The notes below the pieces were generated by a model. That model searched no databases. It worked only from the letters and a program-made list of their open reading frames with translations, and was not told where the DNA came from. Both the position numbers and the translations under genes were made by a program. From the NCBI GenBank assembly GCA_002816575.1, contig MUCI01000008.1, forward strand, positions 1 to 32,093: a stretch of DNA of 32,093 nt, written 5' to 3'. Within the stretch, counting starts at the first letter, position 1. Every line of letters begins with the position of its first letter. Source of the stretch: SAR202 cluster bacterium Casp-Chloro-G2. GTDB lineage: Bacteria; Chloroflexota; Dehalococcoidia; Lucifugimonadales; UBA3495. Shown here piece after piece: positions 25,253 through 32,093 of the stretch.

Positions 25253-25279
25253 ATATTGATAAATCGGCATTATCAATAT
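25253..25279. promoter_or_regulatory. Perfect inverted repeat abutting the MFS promoter (operator candidate)
   Basis: ATATTGATAA (25253-25262) and TTATCAATAT (25270-25279) are a perfect 10-bp inverted repeat around 7 bases. On the minus strand the repeat runs directly into TTGACA (25253-25248), a consensus -35 for the MFS gene; CAGAAT 17 bases further is a modest -10. The arrangement fits a dimeric repressor or activator site. Its regulator is not in the window. Confidence 0.55.
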
Positions 25280-25391
25280 CAATTCGCCAGCGATTACATC
25301 GTTACGCCGGCGATTTTTGTGACATCGGGTATGATTCCCGGCAAGGCAGACCGCGACCTAACGGAAGAACAAGCCTAAGGGCCGGCCACGC

Positions 25392-26159
25392 CTAGAGCGC
25401 GGCTTCGACCCGTTTCTTGAAATCTTCGCCGGCCAGACGAAGCAGGCCCTGGGATGAAACGGTAATGAAGTCGGCCCCCAGGTTGATGAACTCGGCCACT
25501 CCAGCGGCGTCGGCCGGCGAGTTGCCTCCGGCCCCCACATGTTTTCCCGAGCTCTTTATCTTGGGGATGACCTGCCCCATCAACCTTCGGACCTCGGCAG
25601 CCCCTGGATTGCCCATGCTCTGTCCCAAGTCACCGGCAGCCACGTGGAGCACGTCCACGCCGGGAACCGCCAGGATGGCATCCAGGTTATCCACCGCTTC
25701 CGTTTCCTCGACCATTGGAATCACCAAGACCTGAGAGTTGATCCACTTGGCGGATTCTTCCCGGCCAACTCCAACCCCGTAGTCGTGGGCGCGCCCGCCT
25801 GCCACGCCCCGGCGTCCCTCCGGGTAGTAACGCGCGGCCTGGGCCACCGACTGGGCGTCTTCGGCGGTGTTGATGTGAGGCACGATGATTCCCTGCACGC
25901 CCCGGTCCAAGAAACGCAGTATGGTAGCGTCGGCGTGGTCCGGGATCCGGGCGATGGGGGTGATGCCGAAAACCTCCGCCGCCCGGACCATGTGCTCCAC
26001 CTGGTCCAGGTCCATGGGGCCGTGCTCGCAATCGATCATCACGAAGTCGTAGCCGATAGCGCCGAATATCTCGACGATGTCTGGGGCGAAGCGGCTGACA
26101 ATGGCGCCGTAGACCACTTTGCCCTCGGCCAGTTTTGCCTTGGTTGTGTTGGTTCGCAT
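25392..26159 (-). CDS. HpcH/HpaI-family aldolase
   Basis: The 255-residue protein has the TIM-barrel signatures of class II pyruvate aldolases: DFVMIDCEHGPMD with catalytic His46, ARIP with Arg71 for the pyruvate carboxylate, GVQGIIVPHINTAEDA, and the metal-binding acid residues in PMVEETEAVDN and AAGDLGQSMG. It would cleave or form a 4-hydroxy-2-keto acid, giving pyruvate or an analogue and an aldehyde; relatives act on 4-hydroxy-2-oxoheptanedioate or 2-keto-3-deoxy sugar acids. The substrate cannot be told from sequence. GGAGAGG lies about 12 bases before the ATG. Its position upstream of an MFS carrier on the same strand, 138 bases apart, suggests an uptake and catabolism pair. Confidence 0.9.
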   Translation of the reverse strand: MRTNTTKAKLAEGKVVYGAIVSRFAPDIVEIFGAIGYDFVMIDCEHGPMDLDQVEHMVRAAEVFGITPIARIPDHADATILRFLDRGVQGIIVPHINTAEDAQSVAQAARYYPEGRRGVAGGRAHDYGVGVGREESAKWINSQVLVIPMVEETEAVDNLDAILAVPGVDVLHVAAGDLGQSMGNPGAAEVRRLMGQVIPKIKSSGKHVGAGGNSPADAAGVAEFINLGADFITVSSQGLLRLAGEDFKKRVEAAL

Positions 26160-26236
26160 GGTGTGTGGAATCCTCTCCGATGATTGAAATGTTATCTCTA
26201 TAATTTCTGGTATCTATGAGCCCCAGACTCAAACAG

Positions 26237-26266
26237 TTGACAAGATGTCTTCCCGCATGCTATGAT
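26237..26266 (+). promoter_or_regulatory. Near-consensus extended -10 promoter with no gene downstream
   Basis: TTGACA (26237-26242), an 18-base spacer and TATGAT (26261-26266) preceded by TGC (26258-26260) make an 11-of-12 match with an extended -10. The predicted start is near 26273. No plus-strand gene follows until 29391; two terminators lie within 100 bases. Confidence 0.7.
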
Positions 26267-26270
26267 AGCG

Positions 26271-26307
26271 GAGCGTTGTCACAAATTGGTGGCGGCGCTC
26301 TTTTTTT
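26271..26307 (+). terminator. Intrinsic terminator 1 of the orphan transcript
   Basis: GAGCGTTGTCAC (26271-26282) pairs with GTGGCGGCGCTC (26289-26300) over 12 positions, three of them G-U in RNA, with a 6-nt loop AAATTG. Seven T residues follow (26301-26307). The hairpin starts essentially at the predicted transcription start. Confidence 0.65.
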
Positions 26308-26366
26308 GCCCTTTTATCTGGCGCTTACATCTGCTCACTCAAGTCCCTCAACCGAGGGGCTTTTTT
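26273..26366 (+). ncRNA. Candidate small RNA (about 35 or 94 nt) between aldolase and monooxygenase
   Basis: A strong promoter and two plus-strand intrinsic terminators bracket this stretch, which contains no convincing ORF and has no plus-strand gene on either side for more than 3 kb. Transcripts ending at the first terminator would be about 35 nt and at the second about 94 nt. It matches none of tRNA, 6S, SRP or riboswitch cores that I can recognise. Its 3' end lies next to the convergent end of the monooxygenase gene, so overlap with that mRNA is possible. Confidence 0.4.
26342..26366 (+). terminator. Intrinsic terminator 2 of the orphan transcript
   Basis: AGTCCCTC (26342-26349) pairs with GAGGGGCT (26354-26361), seven Watson-Crick pairs and one G-U, around loop AACC. 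Six T residues (26361-26366) follow. On the opposite strand the hairpin has no T-run, so it is unlikely to serve the minus-strand monooxygenase gene. Confidence 0.65.
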
Positions 26367-26379
26367 GTTGGCCGGGATC

Positions 26380-27379
26380 CTACTGATCGGTGGCCGATTC
26401 GGGGCCGCCGGCGAACCCAGGCATCACGTCCTTGGCGAAGCGCCGCAATGTGGGGATACTGGCCGGACAGTTCAGCAACACGTACTCCACCCCGATATCG
26501 TGGAGGGCCTGGATCTGTCCGCTAACGTGGTCCGCCGACCCATAGATGGTCCCCGCCTCGGCGCCCTCGCGCGTGTCTTGGAAATTAGCCTGCTGGGCCA
26601 GAGCTTGGGTCCGGCGGCGGGCGGCTATGCGCGACTCGATGGCCCGGTCGTAATCGGACTGAGATTCGATGATATTCACGGAACGCGCCACCGCCACGCT
26701 CATGGGGTCGAAGGTGCGCCCCAGGGACTCTACCTCCGCTTTGAAAAGGGCGACTTCCTCGGCAATCATCTCGAATGAATCGAATTGGCCCAGCAGCATG
26801 TTGAACCCCAGCTTGGCGACCTGCTTGATGGACCTGGGGCTGCCAGCCCCCATCCGCAGCTGTGGATGGGGGCTGCTGGACGCTGGGCGGCTCGACCACC
26901 ACGTCGTGGTACCGCCAGTAGGTCCCTTGGTGCGACCACGGTGCGTCCGACGTCCAGGACTTCAGCAGCACCTCCAGGCACTCCTCGAAGCGAGCGTCCG
27001 CCTCATCCATTGACATGCAGAACCCCTCGAATTCGCTGCGGCGGTACCCCTTGCCGATCCCGGCGTCGACCCGGCCGTTGGACAGCAGGTCCAGTGTGGC
27101 GATCTGTTCCGCCAGCAGGACCGGGTTGTGCCAAGGAAGCACGATGACCGCCGTGCCCAAACGCAAAGTGGTCGTGCGCGCCCCGATCCAGGTGAGCAGG
27201 TTCAATGTCGCCGACACCTGCCCAAAGCCGGTGAAGTGGTGTTCCACCAGGAACGTGCTGTGATAGCCCAGCGACTCTGCCTCAACGTTGCGCTCGACAA
27301 ACTCGCGGAATCCCGCGCCGCTATCCACATTTGGCCCGCCGCGGCCCGCCTGTGCGCTCCCGAACATCCCGAATCGCAT
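26380..27379 (-). pseudogene. Luciferase-like flavin-dependent monooxygenase, split by a +1 frameshift
   Basis: The N-terminal frame from ATG 27379 (AGGAGA 5-6 bases upstream) encodes the luciferase-like barrel: EAESLGYHSTFLVEHHF, ARTTTLRLGTAVIVLPWHNP, EQIATLDLLSNGRVDAGIGKG. It then leaves frame at VQQP. The rest continues in the next frame from about 26872 as HPQLRMGAGSPRSIKQVA to the TAG at 26380-26382. Removing one C from a run of five (26868-26872) restores the conserved VQQPHP motif and a protein of about 332 residues, the normal family length. Such enzymes use reduced FMN and oxygen to oxidise organic substrates. The break may be a true mutation or a sequencing error at the palindrome it sits in; ribosomal +1 slippage at CCC-C is a remote alternative. 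The rest of the reading frame is undamaged, so any inactivation is recent. Confidence 0.85.
26844..26875. repeat. Near-perfect 32-bp palindrome inside the monooxygenase gene
   Basis: CAGCCCCCATCC (26844-26855) and GGATGGGGGCTG (26864-26875) are perfect 12-bp inverted arms. Between them CAGCTG is self-complementary, leaving a single mismatched pair (26856 with 26863). The frameshift base lies in the right arm. Confidence 0.95.
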
Positions 27380-27427
27380 GGTCTCTCCTGATCTTGGTGT
27401 ACCGCCTATTGGTCTGAGAGCCGGGCG

Positions 27428-29215
27428 TCAGCCACCGCTGTGCTGCCGGTAGCGGTTCACTATGGGCAGGCGCCGGTCCTTTCCGAAGGCCCGGTGGGTT
27501 ATCTTGACTCCCGGTGCGGCTTGGCGGCGCTTGTACTCGTTGCGGTCGACGGCGGCCATCACCTGGCGGACCACCTGGGGGTCCATCCCCTGGTCCACCA
27601 TGTCCTGATAGCTGAGGTCATCCTCCACGTAGGCCTGCACCACTGGGTCCAAAACCTCGTAGGGCGGCAAGCTGTCCGAGTCCAGTTGGTCGTCGCGCAG
27701 TTCGGCGCTGGGCGGCTTGTCGATGATGCTGGCCGGAATCACGCCGTCCCGAGTCCCGAAAGCCTGGCCCTGACCATTTCGCCAGCGGCATAGCTCGTAG
27801 ACCTTGGTCTTAGGCACGTCCTTCAACACGGCAAAGCCGCCGGCCATGTCGCCATATAACGTGGCGTAACCCATGGCCATCTCCGACTTGTTACCCGTGG
27901 TGAGCACGATCCACCCGAATTTGTTGGACACGGTCATCAGCACGTTGCCCCGCACCCTGGCCTGTACGTTCTCCTCGGCCACGTTTGGGTCTGTCGCCTT
28001 AAACCGGTCCTTCAGCATGTCCTCGAAGGCGCGGTGGGCCGGCTCGATGGGCACCTCCCATAGCTCCATGCCCAGGTTCTTGGCCAGCGTTTCCGAGTCG
28101 CCGATGCTCCCCTGGGAGGAATACCGGGACGGCATGGTGATTCCGACCACGTTCTCCTTGCCCAAGGCGTCCACGGCGACCACGGCGGTCAGGGCCGAGT
28201 CCACCCCGCCCGACAGGCCGACGAGCGCCTTGGAGAAGCCCGACTTTCGGAGATAGTCGCCGGTGCCCATGACCAAGGCGCGGTAGACCTCTTCGGGGCC
28301 GTTGATGGCGTCGGCGATGGTCTTGCCCGGCAGCGGCGTTTTACTTGCGGTTCCGGGGCCGGAGACGGTCATGGCTTTGGGCGTGCCCACGGCTGCGACA
28401 GCCGCGCTCGTAACGCCGGCCGGACCCTGCTTCCGGCTGGCTGGAGCGTCCTGGAATTCCAGGTCGGTCACGATCAGCGCCTCTTCGAAAGAGGGGCCGC
28501 GGGCCAACAGTTCGCCGGCCGAATCATAGATGATGCTGCCGCCGTCGAAGACCAGTTCATCCTGCCCGCCAACCGTGTTCACGTAAGCGACGGTCAGTCC
28601 GTGGTCCACGGCGCGTTGGGCGATCATATCTTCCCGAAATGCGCGTTTGCCCGCCTGGAACGGCGAGGCGTTGATGTTGACGATCAGTTCGGCCCCGGCT
28701 CGGCACTGGACCGTCGTCGGCCCCACCGGATACCAGATGTCTTCGCAGATATTCACCCCGATGGACACCCCCTCGACGCGATACACCGGACAGACCGAGC
28801 CCCTCTGGAAATAACGCTGTTCGTCGAACACGCCGTAGTTGGGCAGAAATATCTTGTGGTAGGTGTCCACGACCCGCCCGTCATGGGCCAGGGCGGCGGC
28901 GTTGGCGATCGGAATGCCCATGTCTTCGGGCCCGCGGTCATGGGAAAGTATGTTCACGTAGCCGATGACCGCCGTGATGCCCTTGGCGGCGGCGGCGATC
29001 TTTTCCATGGCGCCCACGTTTTCGGTCAGGAAAGAGGTCTTGAAGAGCAGGTCTTCGGGAGGGTAACCCGTGGTGGCCATCTCGGGGAAGGCAACCAAGT
29101 CGGCCTGGGCCTCGCGGGCGCGTTCCAGGTACTCAAGAATCTTGGCGGTGTTGCCGGCGATGTCTCCGACAGTTGGGTTGATCTGCGCCAGCGCCAGGCG
29201 TAAGGTCCGTGCCAT
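27428..29215 (-). CDS. nadE: Glutamine-dependent NAD+ synthetase
   Basis: The 595-residue two-domain enzyme has an N-terminal nitrilase-type glutaminase with triad E45 (AFPEMATTGY), K121 (YHKIFLPNYGVFDE) and C157 (VNICEDIWYP). Its C-terminal synthetase domain has the ATP-pyrophosphatase loop GLSGGVDSA (about 333-341) and GNKSEMAMGYATLYGDMAGG. It amidates deamido-NAD to NAD with ammonia from glutamine, the last step of NAD synthesis. A Gly/Ala/Pro-rich linker of about 30 residues near 262-300 joins the domains. GAGG lies just before the ATG at 29215, and a good promoter lies upstream. It is transcribed towards the monooxygenase gene, 48 bases away. Confidence 0.95.
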   Translation of the reverse strand: MARTLRLALAQINPTVGDIAGNTAKILEYLERAREAQADLVAFPEMATTGYPPEDLLFKTSFLTENVGAMEKIAAAAKGITAVIGYVNILSHDRGPEDMGIPIANAAALAHDGRVVDTYHKIFLPNYGVFDEQRYFQRGSVCPVYRVEGVSIGVNICEDIWYPVGPTTVQCRAGAELIVNINASPFQAGKRAFREDMIAQRAVDHGLTVAYVNTVGGQDELVFDGGSIIYDSAGELLARGPSFEEALIVTDLEFQDAPASRKQGPAGVTSAAVAAVGTPKAMTVSGPGTASKTPLPGKTIADAINGPEEVYRALVMGTGDYLRKSGFSKALVGLSGGVDSALTAVVAVDALGKENVVGITMPSRYSSQGSIGDSETLAKNLGMELWEVPIEPAHRAFEDMLKDRFKATDPNVAEENVQARVRGNVLMTVSNKFGWIVLTTGNKSEMAMGYATLYGDMAGGFAVLKDVPKTKVYELCRWRNGQGQAFGTRDGVIPASIIDKPPSAELRDDQLDSDSLPPYEVLDPVVQAYVEDDLSYQDMVDQGMDPQVVRQVMAAVDRNEYKRRQAAPGVKITHRAFGKDRRLPIVNRYRQHSGG

Positions 29216-29241
29216 CTACATCCTCATTTGGGCTTGAGCCG

Positions 29242-29271
29242 AGTATACAGACTTCCAAATCGACATGCCAA
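29242..29271 (-). promoter_or_regulatory. Promoter of nadE
   Basis: On the minus strand TTGGCA (29271-29266), an 18-base spacer and TATACT (29247-29242) match 10 of 12 consensus positions. The predicted start is near 29235, about 20 nt before the ATG. Confidence 0.6.
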
Positions 29272-29306
29272 TCCAACCGGCCTTCGGCCCAGCGGCGGGC
29301 CGGTGG

Positions 29307-29349
29307 TGGACAAGCATTGCCTGCCAAGGCTAACATTCGGACACCGAAT
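29307..29349 (+). promoter_or_regulatory. Possible promoter with overlapping inverted repeat before the VOC gene
   Basis: TGGACA (29307-29312), 18 bases and TAACAT (29331-29336) form a modest promoter. ATTCGG (29335-29340) and CCGAAT (29344-29349) form a perfect 6-bp inverted repeat across its start region, so a repressor could block it. Both elements are short. Confidence 0.3.
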
Positions 29350-29390
29350 ACGGACGCCGAGCACGGGTACAAACACACAGGAGAAGAACC

Positions 29391-29786
29391 ATGGAATACG
29401 CCATCAACCATGTCCACATCAGGGCCGCCGACCCCAGGGCGTCCGCAGCCTGGTACGAGAAGATATTCAACGCCAAGATCGTTTCGGAGCGCGAGGTAAT
29501 GCCCGGCACCGTCACCATCGGCATGCAGGTGGGCGGCCCGACCCGGCTGAACATCTCCTCACAGCCCCAGGGTTCGTCACCCAAACGTGCCTCCGCCGAA
29601 CTCAACCAGTTGGGCCTGGAGCATTTTGGATTCCATGTGGAAGACCTGGCGGCGGAGATGACGCGGCTGGAGGCCGAGGGTATCCGCGTGGTGCTGCCCC
29701 TTACCGTCACGCCCCAGGGCATCAAACTCGCCTACATCGAAGGCCCGGACGACGTCCTGATCGAGCTTGTCCAGGCCGCCGCTTAA
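29391..29786 (+). CDS. VOC-superfamily protein (glyoxalase/dioxygenase fold)
   Basis: The 131-residue protein consists of two beta-alpha-beta-beta-beta modules. The first opens with INHVHIRAADPRASAAWYEKIF and the second with LEHFGFHVEDLAAEMTRLEAEGI, each carrying a candidate metal-binding His; the C-terminal strand DDVLIELVQ supplies the usual Glu. It may be a lyase, isomerase, dioxygenase or resistance protein of this fold; the sequence does not decide. AGGAG lies about 8 bases before the ATG. It begins the rightward block that continues with the ThDP enzyme 48 bases later. Confidence 0.87.
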   Translation: MEYAINHVHIRAADPRASAAWYEKIFNAKIVSEREVMPGTVTIGMQVGGPTRLNISSQPQGSSPKRASAELNQLGLEHFGFHVEDLAAEMTRLEAEGIRVVLPLTVTPQGIKLAYIEGPDDVLIELVQAAA

Positions 29787-29834
29787 CAACTAGACCCGCC
29801 TAGATATAGATATAGATTAATAAGGTTGGATCCA

Positions 29835-31505
29835 ATGTCCCAAATGATGACCGGCAAACAGGCGCTGCTGGAGATGCTGAAAGTGGAGGGAGTGAAACAC
29901 ATCTTCGGCAATCCCGGCACCAGCGAAGCTCCCATAATCGACATGCTCGGCGACTACCCCGAATTTCAGTACTTCCTCACGCTGCAGGAAAGCGTCGCCA
30001 TGGGCATGGGCGAGGCCTACGCTAGAGCCACTGAGAAGCCGTCCTTCGTTAGCTTGCATGTGGACAGCGGGCTGGCCAACGGCATCGCCATCATGCTGGA
30101 CGCCCTGAACACGGGCACGCCCATGGTGGTGACCTCCGCCAACTACGACGCCCGCAAGATCAACGAGACCAAGACCGATCTGGCGGAACTGGTCCGCCCG
30201 GCCACCAAGTGGTCGGTGGAACTCAACCTGCCGGACCAGATCCCCTCGGCCATCCGCCGGGCGTTCATCGAGGCCAACAGCCACCCCAAGGGTCCGGTCT
30301 ACGTCGGGTTCACCGCCAACGCCCTGGAGGGTGAGGCCGAGATGAACATCGTGCCGTCCAGCAAGGTACACGACGCCTACCGGCCCGACCTCCAGGCCAT
30401 CGGGGAAGCGGCGTCGCTGCTGCTGGCGGCCAAGCAGCCCATGCTGATCGTCGGCGACCGGGTGTCCGAGGACCACGCCAACGACCAAGCGGTGGAACTG
30501 GCCGAGCTGCTGGGCCTGCCGGTCTACCAGTCCCGGGGCGCCGAGGTTTCCTTCCCGACCACCCATCCCCAGTTCTTCGGCAACCACACCCTGCGGGTCG
30601 CCCGGGGCCGTGAGGTGCTGGAGGAGATGGACCTGGTGCTGGCCGTGGGCATGGACGCCATGGACGAATTGTTCTATTGGGGTGACATCATCCTTGGCCC
30701 CAACACCAAGTTGATCCACATCGACCCCATCCCAGGCCGGGTTGGCCGTTCGGAACCCACCGATGTGGGCATCATTTCCCACTGCAGGCTGGGCCTGGAA
30801 GACCTGCTGGCCGCCATCAAGCCCCAGCTCACCCCGGCCCTGGAGCGGGAGATTGAAGCCCGCAAAGCCGAGGTCACGGCGGAGGCGGCGGCCAAGCGGA
30901 AGGCCTTCGATGACTCTGTCGCCGCCAAATGGGACCAGAAACCCATGACTCCGGCGCGGATGATGTCGGAGTTGGCCGACGCCATCCCCGACAACGCCAT
31001 CGTGGTGGACGACTCCATCAGCAACCGGGCGACCATGCGCCATTACTTCCAGGGCCAGAAACGGGGCGACCTGCGGGCGTTCCGGGGCCAGTCGATCGGC
31101 GGCGGCATCGGCACGACCATGGGCACCCAGGTGGCCAACCCCGGCCGGCCCGTGTTCGGCATCATCGGCGACGGCAGCGCCATGATGACCATCCAAGGCC
31201 TGTGGACTGCGGCCAACGACAACATCCCCTGCATCTTCGTCATCTGCAACAACGGCATGTACCGCGTCTTGAAGGTCAACTTCGACGTGTACCAGCGGGA
31301 CGTGTTGCATCAGGAGGAATCGGCGGGCGCCAACCTGCCGTACTCCGACTTCCCCACTCCCTTCGACGTGGCGGCCATCGCATCCAGCATGGGCGTCCAC
31401 GGCGAACGCATCACCGACCCCGCCGAGATCGCTCCAGCCGTGCAGCGCGCCGTGGCGTCTGGCAAACCGGCGGTGCTGGACATAGTCATCGACGGGTCCT
31501 TCTAG
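29835..31505 (+). CDS. ThDP-dependent enzyme, benzoylformate-decarboxylase-like
   Basis: About 556 residues with the three-domain layout of 2-keto-acid decarboxylases. The catalytic Glu (E52 in LQESVAMGMGEAYAR), the LHVDSG segment with a His in the position used by benzoylformate decarboxylase, and the ThDP/Mg motif GDGSAMMTIQGL...CNN are all present. The early HIFGNPGTSEAP segment also resembles that enzyme, but with Thr where it has the substrate-binding Ser. It probably decarboxylates or ligates a 2-keto acid of unknown identity. ATG 29835 (AAGG 9 bases upstream) is preferred to an in-frame TTG at 29826. A short AT-rich tandem of GATATA lies before it. Acetolactate synthase-like enzymes are the main alternative. 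Confidence 0.87.
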   Translation: MSQMMTGKQALLEMLKVEGVKHIFGNPGTSEAPIIDMLGDYPEFQYFLTLQESVAMGMGEAYARATEKPSFVSLHVDSGLANGIAIMLDALNTGTPMVVTSANYDARKINETKTDLAELVRPATKWSVELNLPDQIPSAIRRAFIEANSHPKGPVYVGFTANALEGEAEMNIVPSSKVHDAYRPDLQAIGEAASLLLAAKQPMLIVGDRVSEDHANDQAVELAELLGLPVYQSRGAEVSFPTTHPQFFGNHTLRVARGREVLEEMDLVLAVGMDAMDELFYWGDIILGPNTKLIHIDPIPGRVGRSEPTDVGIISHCRLGLEDLLAAIKPQLTPALEREIEARKAEVTAEAAAKRKAFDDSVAAKWDQKPMTPARMMSELADAIPDNAIVVDDSISNRATMRHYFQGQKRGDLRAFRGQSIGGGIGTTMGTQVANPGRPVFGIIGDGSAMMTIQGLWTAANDNIPCIFVICNNGMYRVLKVNFDVYQRDVLHQEESAGANLPYSDFPTPFDVAAIASSMGVHGERITDPAEIAPAVQRAVASGKPAVLDIVIDGSF

Positions 31506-31581
31506 GCCGGAGCGGTCCGGTGAAAGGGTGTCAGGACAGAAACAGATGACCTAGGCAGGCGGGGGTAGACAGAGGTAAACG

Positions 31582-32079
31582 ATGGAAGCTGAGTTGGATA
31601 TCTTTCAGACCGTGGTAGCCAAGGCGGCCGGCATCTCACCCGGCGGCCCATTGGCAGCGGTTTTCGCCGGCCGCCGCGACATCATGGAGTTGACCGAGCG
31701 GTCCCACAACGCCTCGCTCAAGCCCAACAACCCTGGCGGGCTGAGCCATTCCGAGCGGGCGGCGCTGGCCTGCCGCATCGCCAAGCTGAACAACGAACCA
31801 GAACTGGCCCGGCACTACGAAGGCCTGATGGACGGCGAGAACCATGGCCTGGCCGATACCGGGTTCGACGGCGGAAGTGACGCCCGGTTGAAAGCCATGC
31901 TCCGGCACACCGACTTGGTGACCCTGGATCCCAAGTCCGCCGTGGCAAGCGACGTATCCGCACTCCGGGCGGTGGGAATGAACGACCCGGATATCGTCCG
32001 GCTGTCCCAGTTGATTGCCTTCGTGAGCTACCAGATACGGGTGGTGGCCGGCCTGCGGCTGATGGAGGAGGTGGCATGA
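31582..32079 (+). CDS. CMD-domain protein, Avi_7170-type (AhpD-like fold)
   Basis: The 165-residue helical protein ends with LRHTDLVTLDPKSAV, then LRAVGMNDPDIVRLSQLIAFV and SYQIRVVAGLRL, which I recognise as the CMD-domain family named after Avi_7170. It lacks the CxxC...H redox site of AhpD peroxidases; only one Cys (LACRIAK) is present. Family members are typically paired with a second AhpD-like gene and occur near flavin monooxygenases, and a gene with an overlapping start indeed follows. The role is unknown. AGAGGT lies about 6 bases before the ATG. Confidence 0.8.
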   Translation: MEAELDIFQTVVAKAAGISPGGPLAAVFAGRRDIMELTERSHNASLKPNNPGGLSHSERAALACRIAKLNNEPELARHYEGLMDGENHGLADTGFDGGSDARLKAMLRHTDLVTLDPKSAVASDVSALRAVGMNDPDIVRLSQLIAFVSYQIRVVAGLRLMEEVA

Positions 32080-32093
32080 CCGAGCCGCTACGA
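32076..32093 (+). CDS. Start of a further gene cut by the window edge
   Basis: ATG at 32076 overlaps the preceding TGA (ATGA) and follows a GGAGGAGGTGG ribosome site. Only MTEPLR is visible. By analogy with known gene pairs it may encode the Avi_7169-type alkylhydroperoxidase partner, but nothing in the six residues shows this. Confidence 0.5.

Noticed and set aside
26262-26525. An 87-codon plus-strand frame starting inside the orphan promoter's -10 box
   Set aside because: Its start would precede the predicted transcription start, it crosses both terminators, and its product has no recognisable features.
29798-29820. Tandem GATATA-like repeat before the ThDP gene as a functional repeat
   Set aside because: Only two to three short units; more simply an AT-rich leader.
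29817-31400. A 527-codon open frame antisense to the ThDP enzyme gene
   Set aside because: It has Gly/His/Val-rich composition with no domain, and the opposite strand encodes clear ThDP motifs; it is a high-GC antisense shadow.

Overview
The window reads as a GC-rich bacterial chromosome fragment, most plausibly from Chloroflexota near the SAR202/Dehalococcoidia lineages. This placement is inference from gene content, with no rRNA or marker phylogeny behind it. The pointers are an alternative complex III (ACIII) operon with a separately encoded molybdopterin-like subunit, CcmF/CcmH-type cytochrome c maturation beside it, a luciferase-like flavin monooxygenase, HpcH-type aldolase, TRAP and MFS carriers, and tightly packed genes with TTG/ATG starts. 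I see no rRNA, tRNA, CRISPR array, insertion sequence or phage gene.

Left edge (1-1807): a divergent pair. A long hydrophilic coiled-coil protein of unknown function runs leftwards off the window from a good sigma70-type promoter. A rightward extended -10 promoter feeds the respiratory operon through a short structured leader.

Respiration and cytochrome maturation (1808-16159, all +): a small membrane protein, pentaheme ActA, ActB as two genes (molybdopterin-like, then four-cluster FeS), two NrfD-type quinol-interacting membrane proteins, ActD and monoheme lipoprotein ActE. Together these would oxidise quinol and pass electrons to a downstream acceptor. No terminal oxidase gene is present. 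CcmH, CcmF, two uncharacterised CcmI-like proteins and a membrane-anchored thioredoxin follow and would help make the c-type cytochromes. A ROK sugar kinase ends the run.

Signalling (16246-22069, +): a VWA protein, a PP2C phosphatase and an atypical Zn-finger protein kinase form a tight TerY/YegL-YegK-YegI-like triad. Next come a long Rel (p)ppGpp synthetase/hydrolase and a RidA-family protein that ends in a textbook terminator.

Accessory metabolism (22154-32093): on the minus strand are an orphan TRAP large permease, an MFS carrier with an operator-like palindrome, an HpcH/HpaI aldolase, a luciferase-like monooxygenase broken by one extra base inside a near-perfect palindrome, and glutamine-dependent NAD synthetase. 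On the plus strand are a VOC protein, a benzoylformate-decarboxylase-like ThDP enzyme, a CMD-domain protein of the Avi_7170 type and the first codons of a partner gene. Between the aldolase and the monooxygenase, a strong plus-strand promoter is followed at once by two intrinsic terminators with no gene to serve, a candidate small RNA locus.
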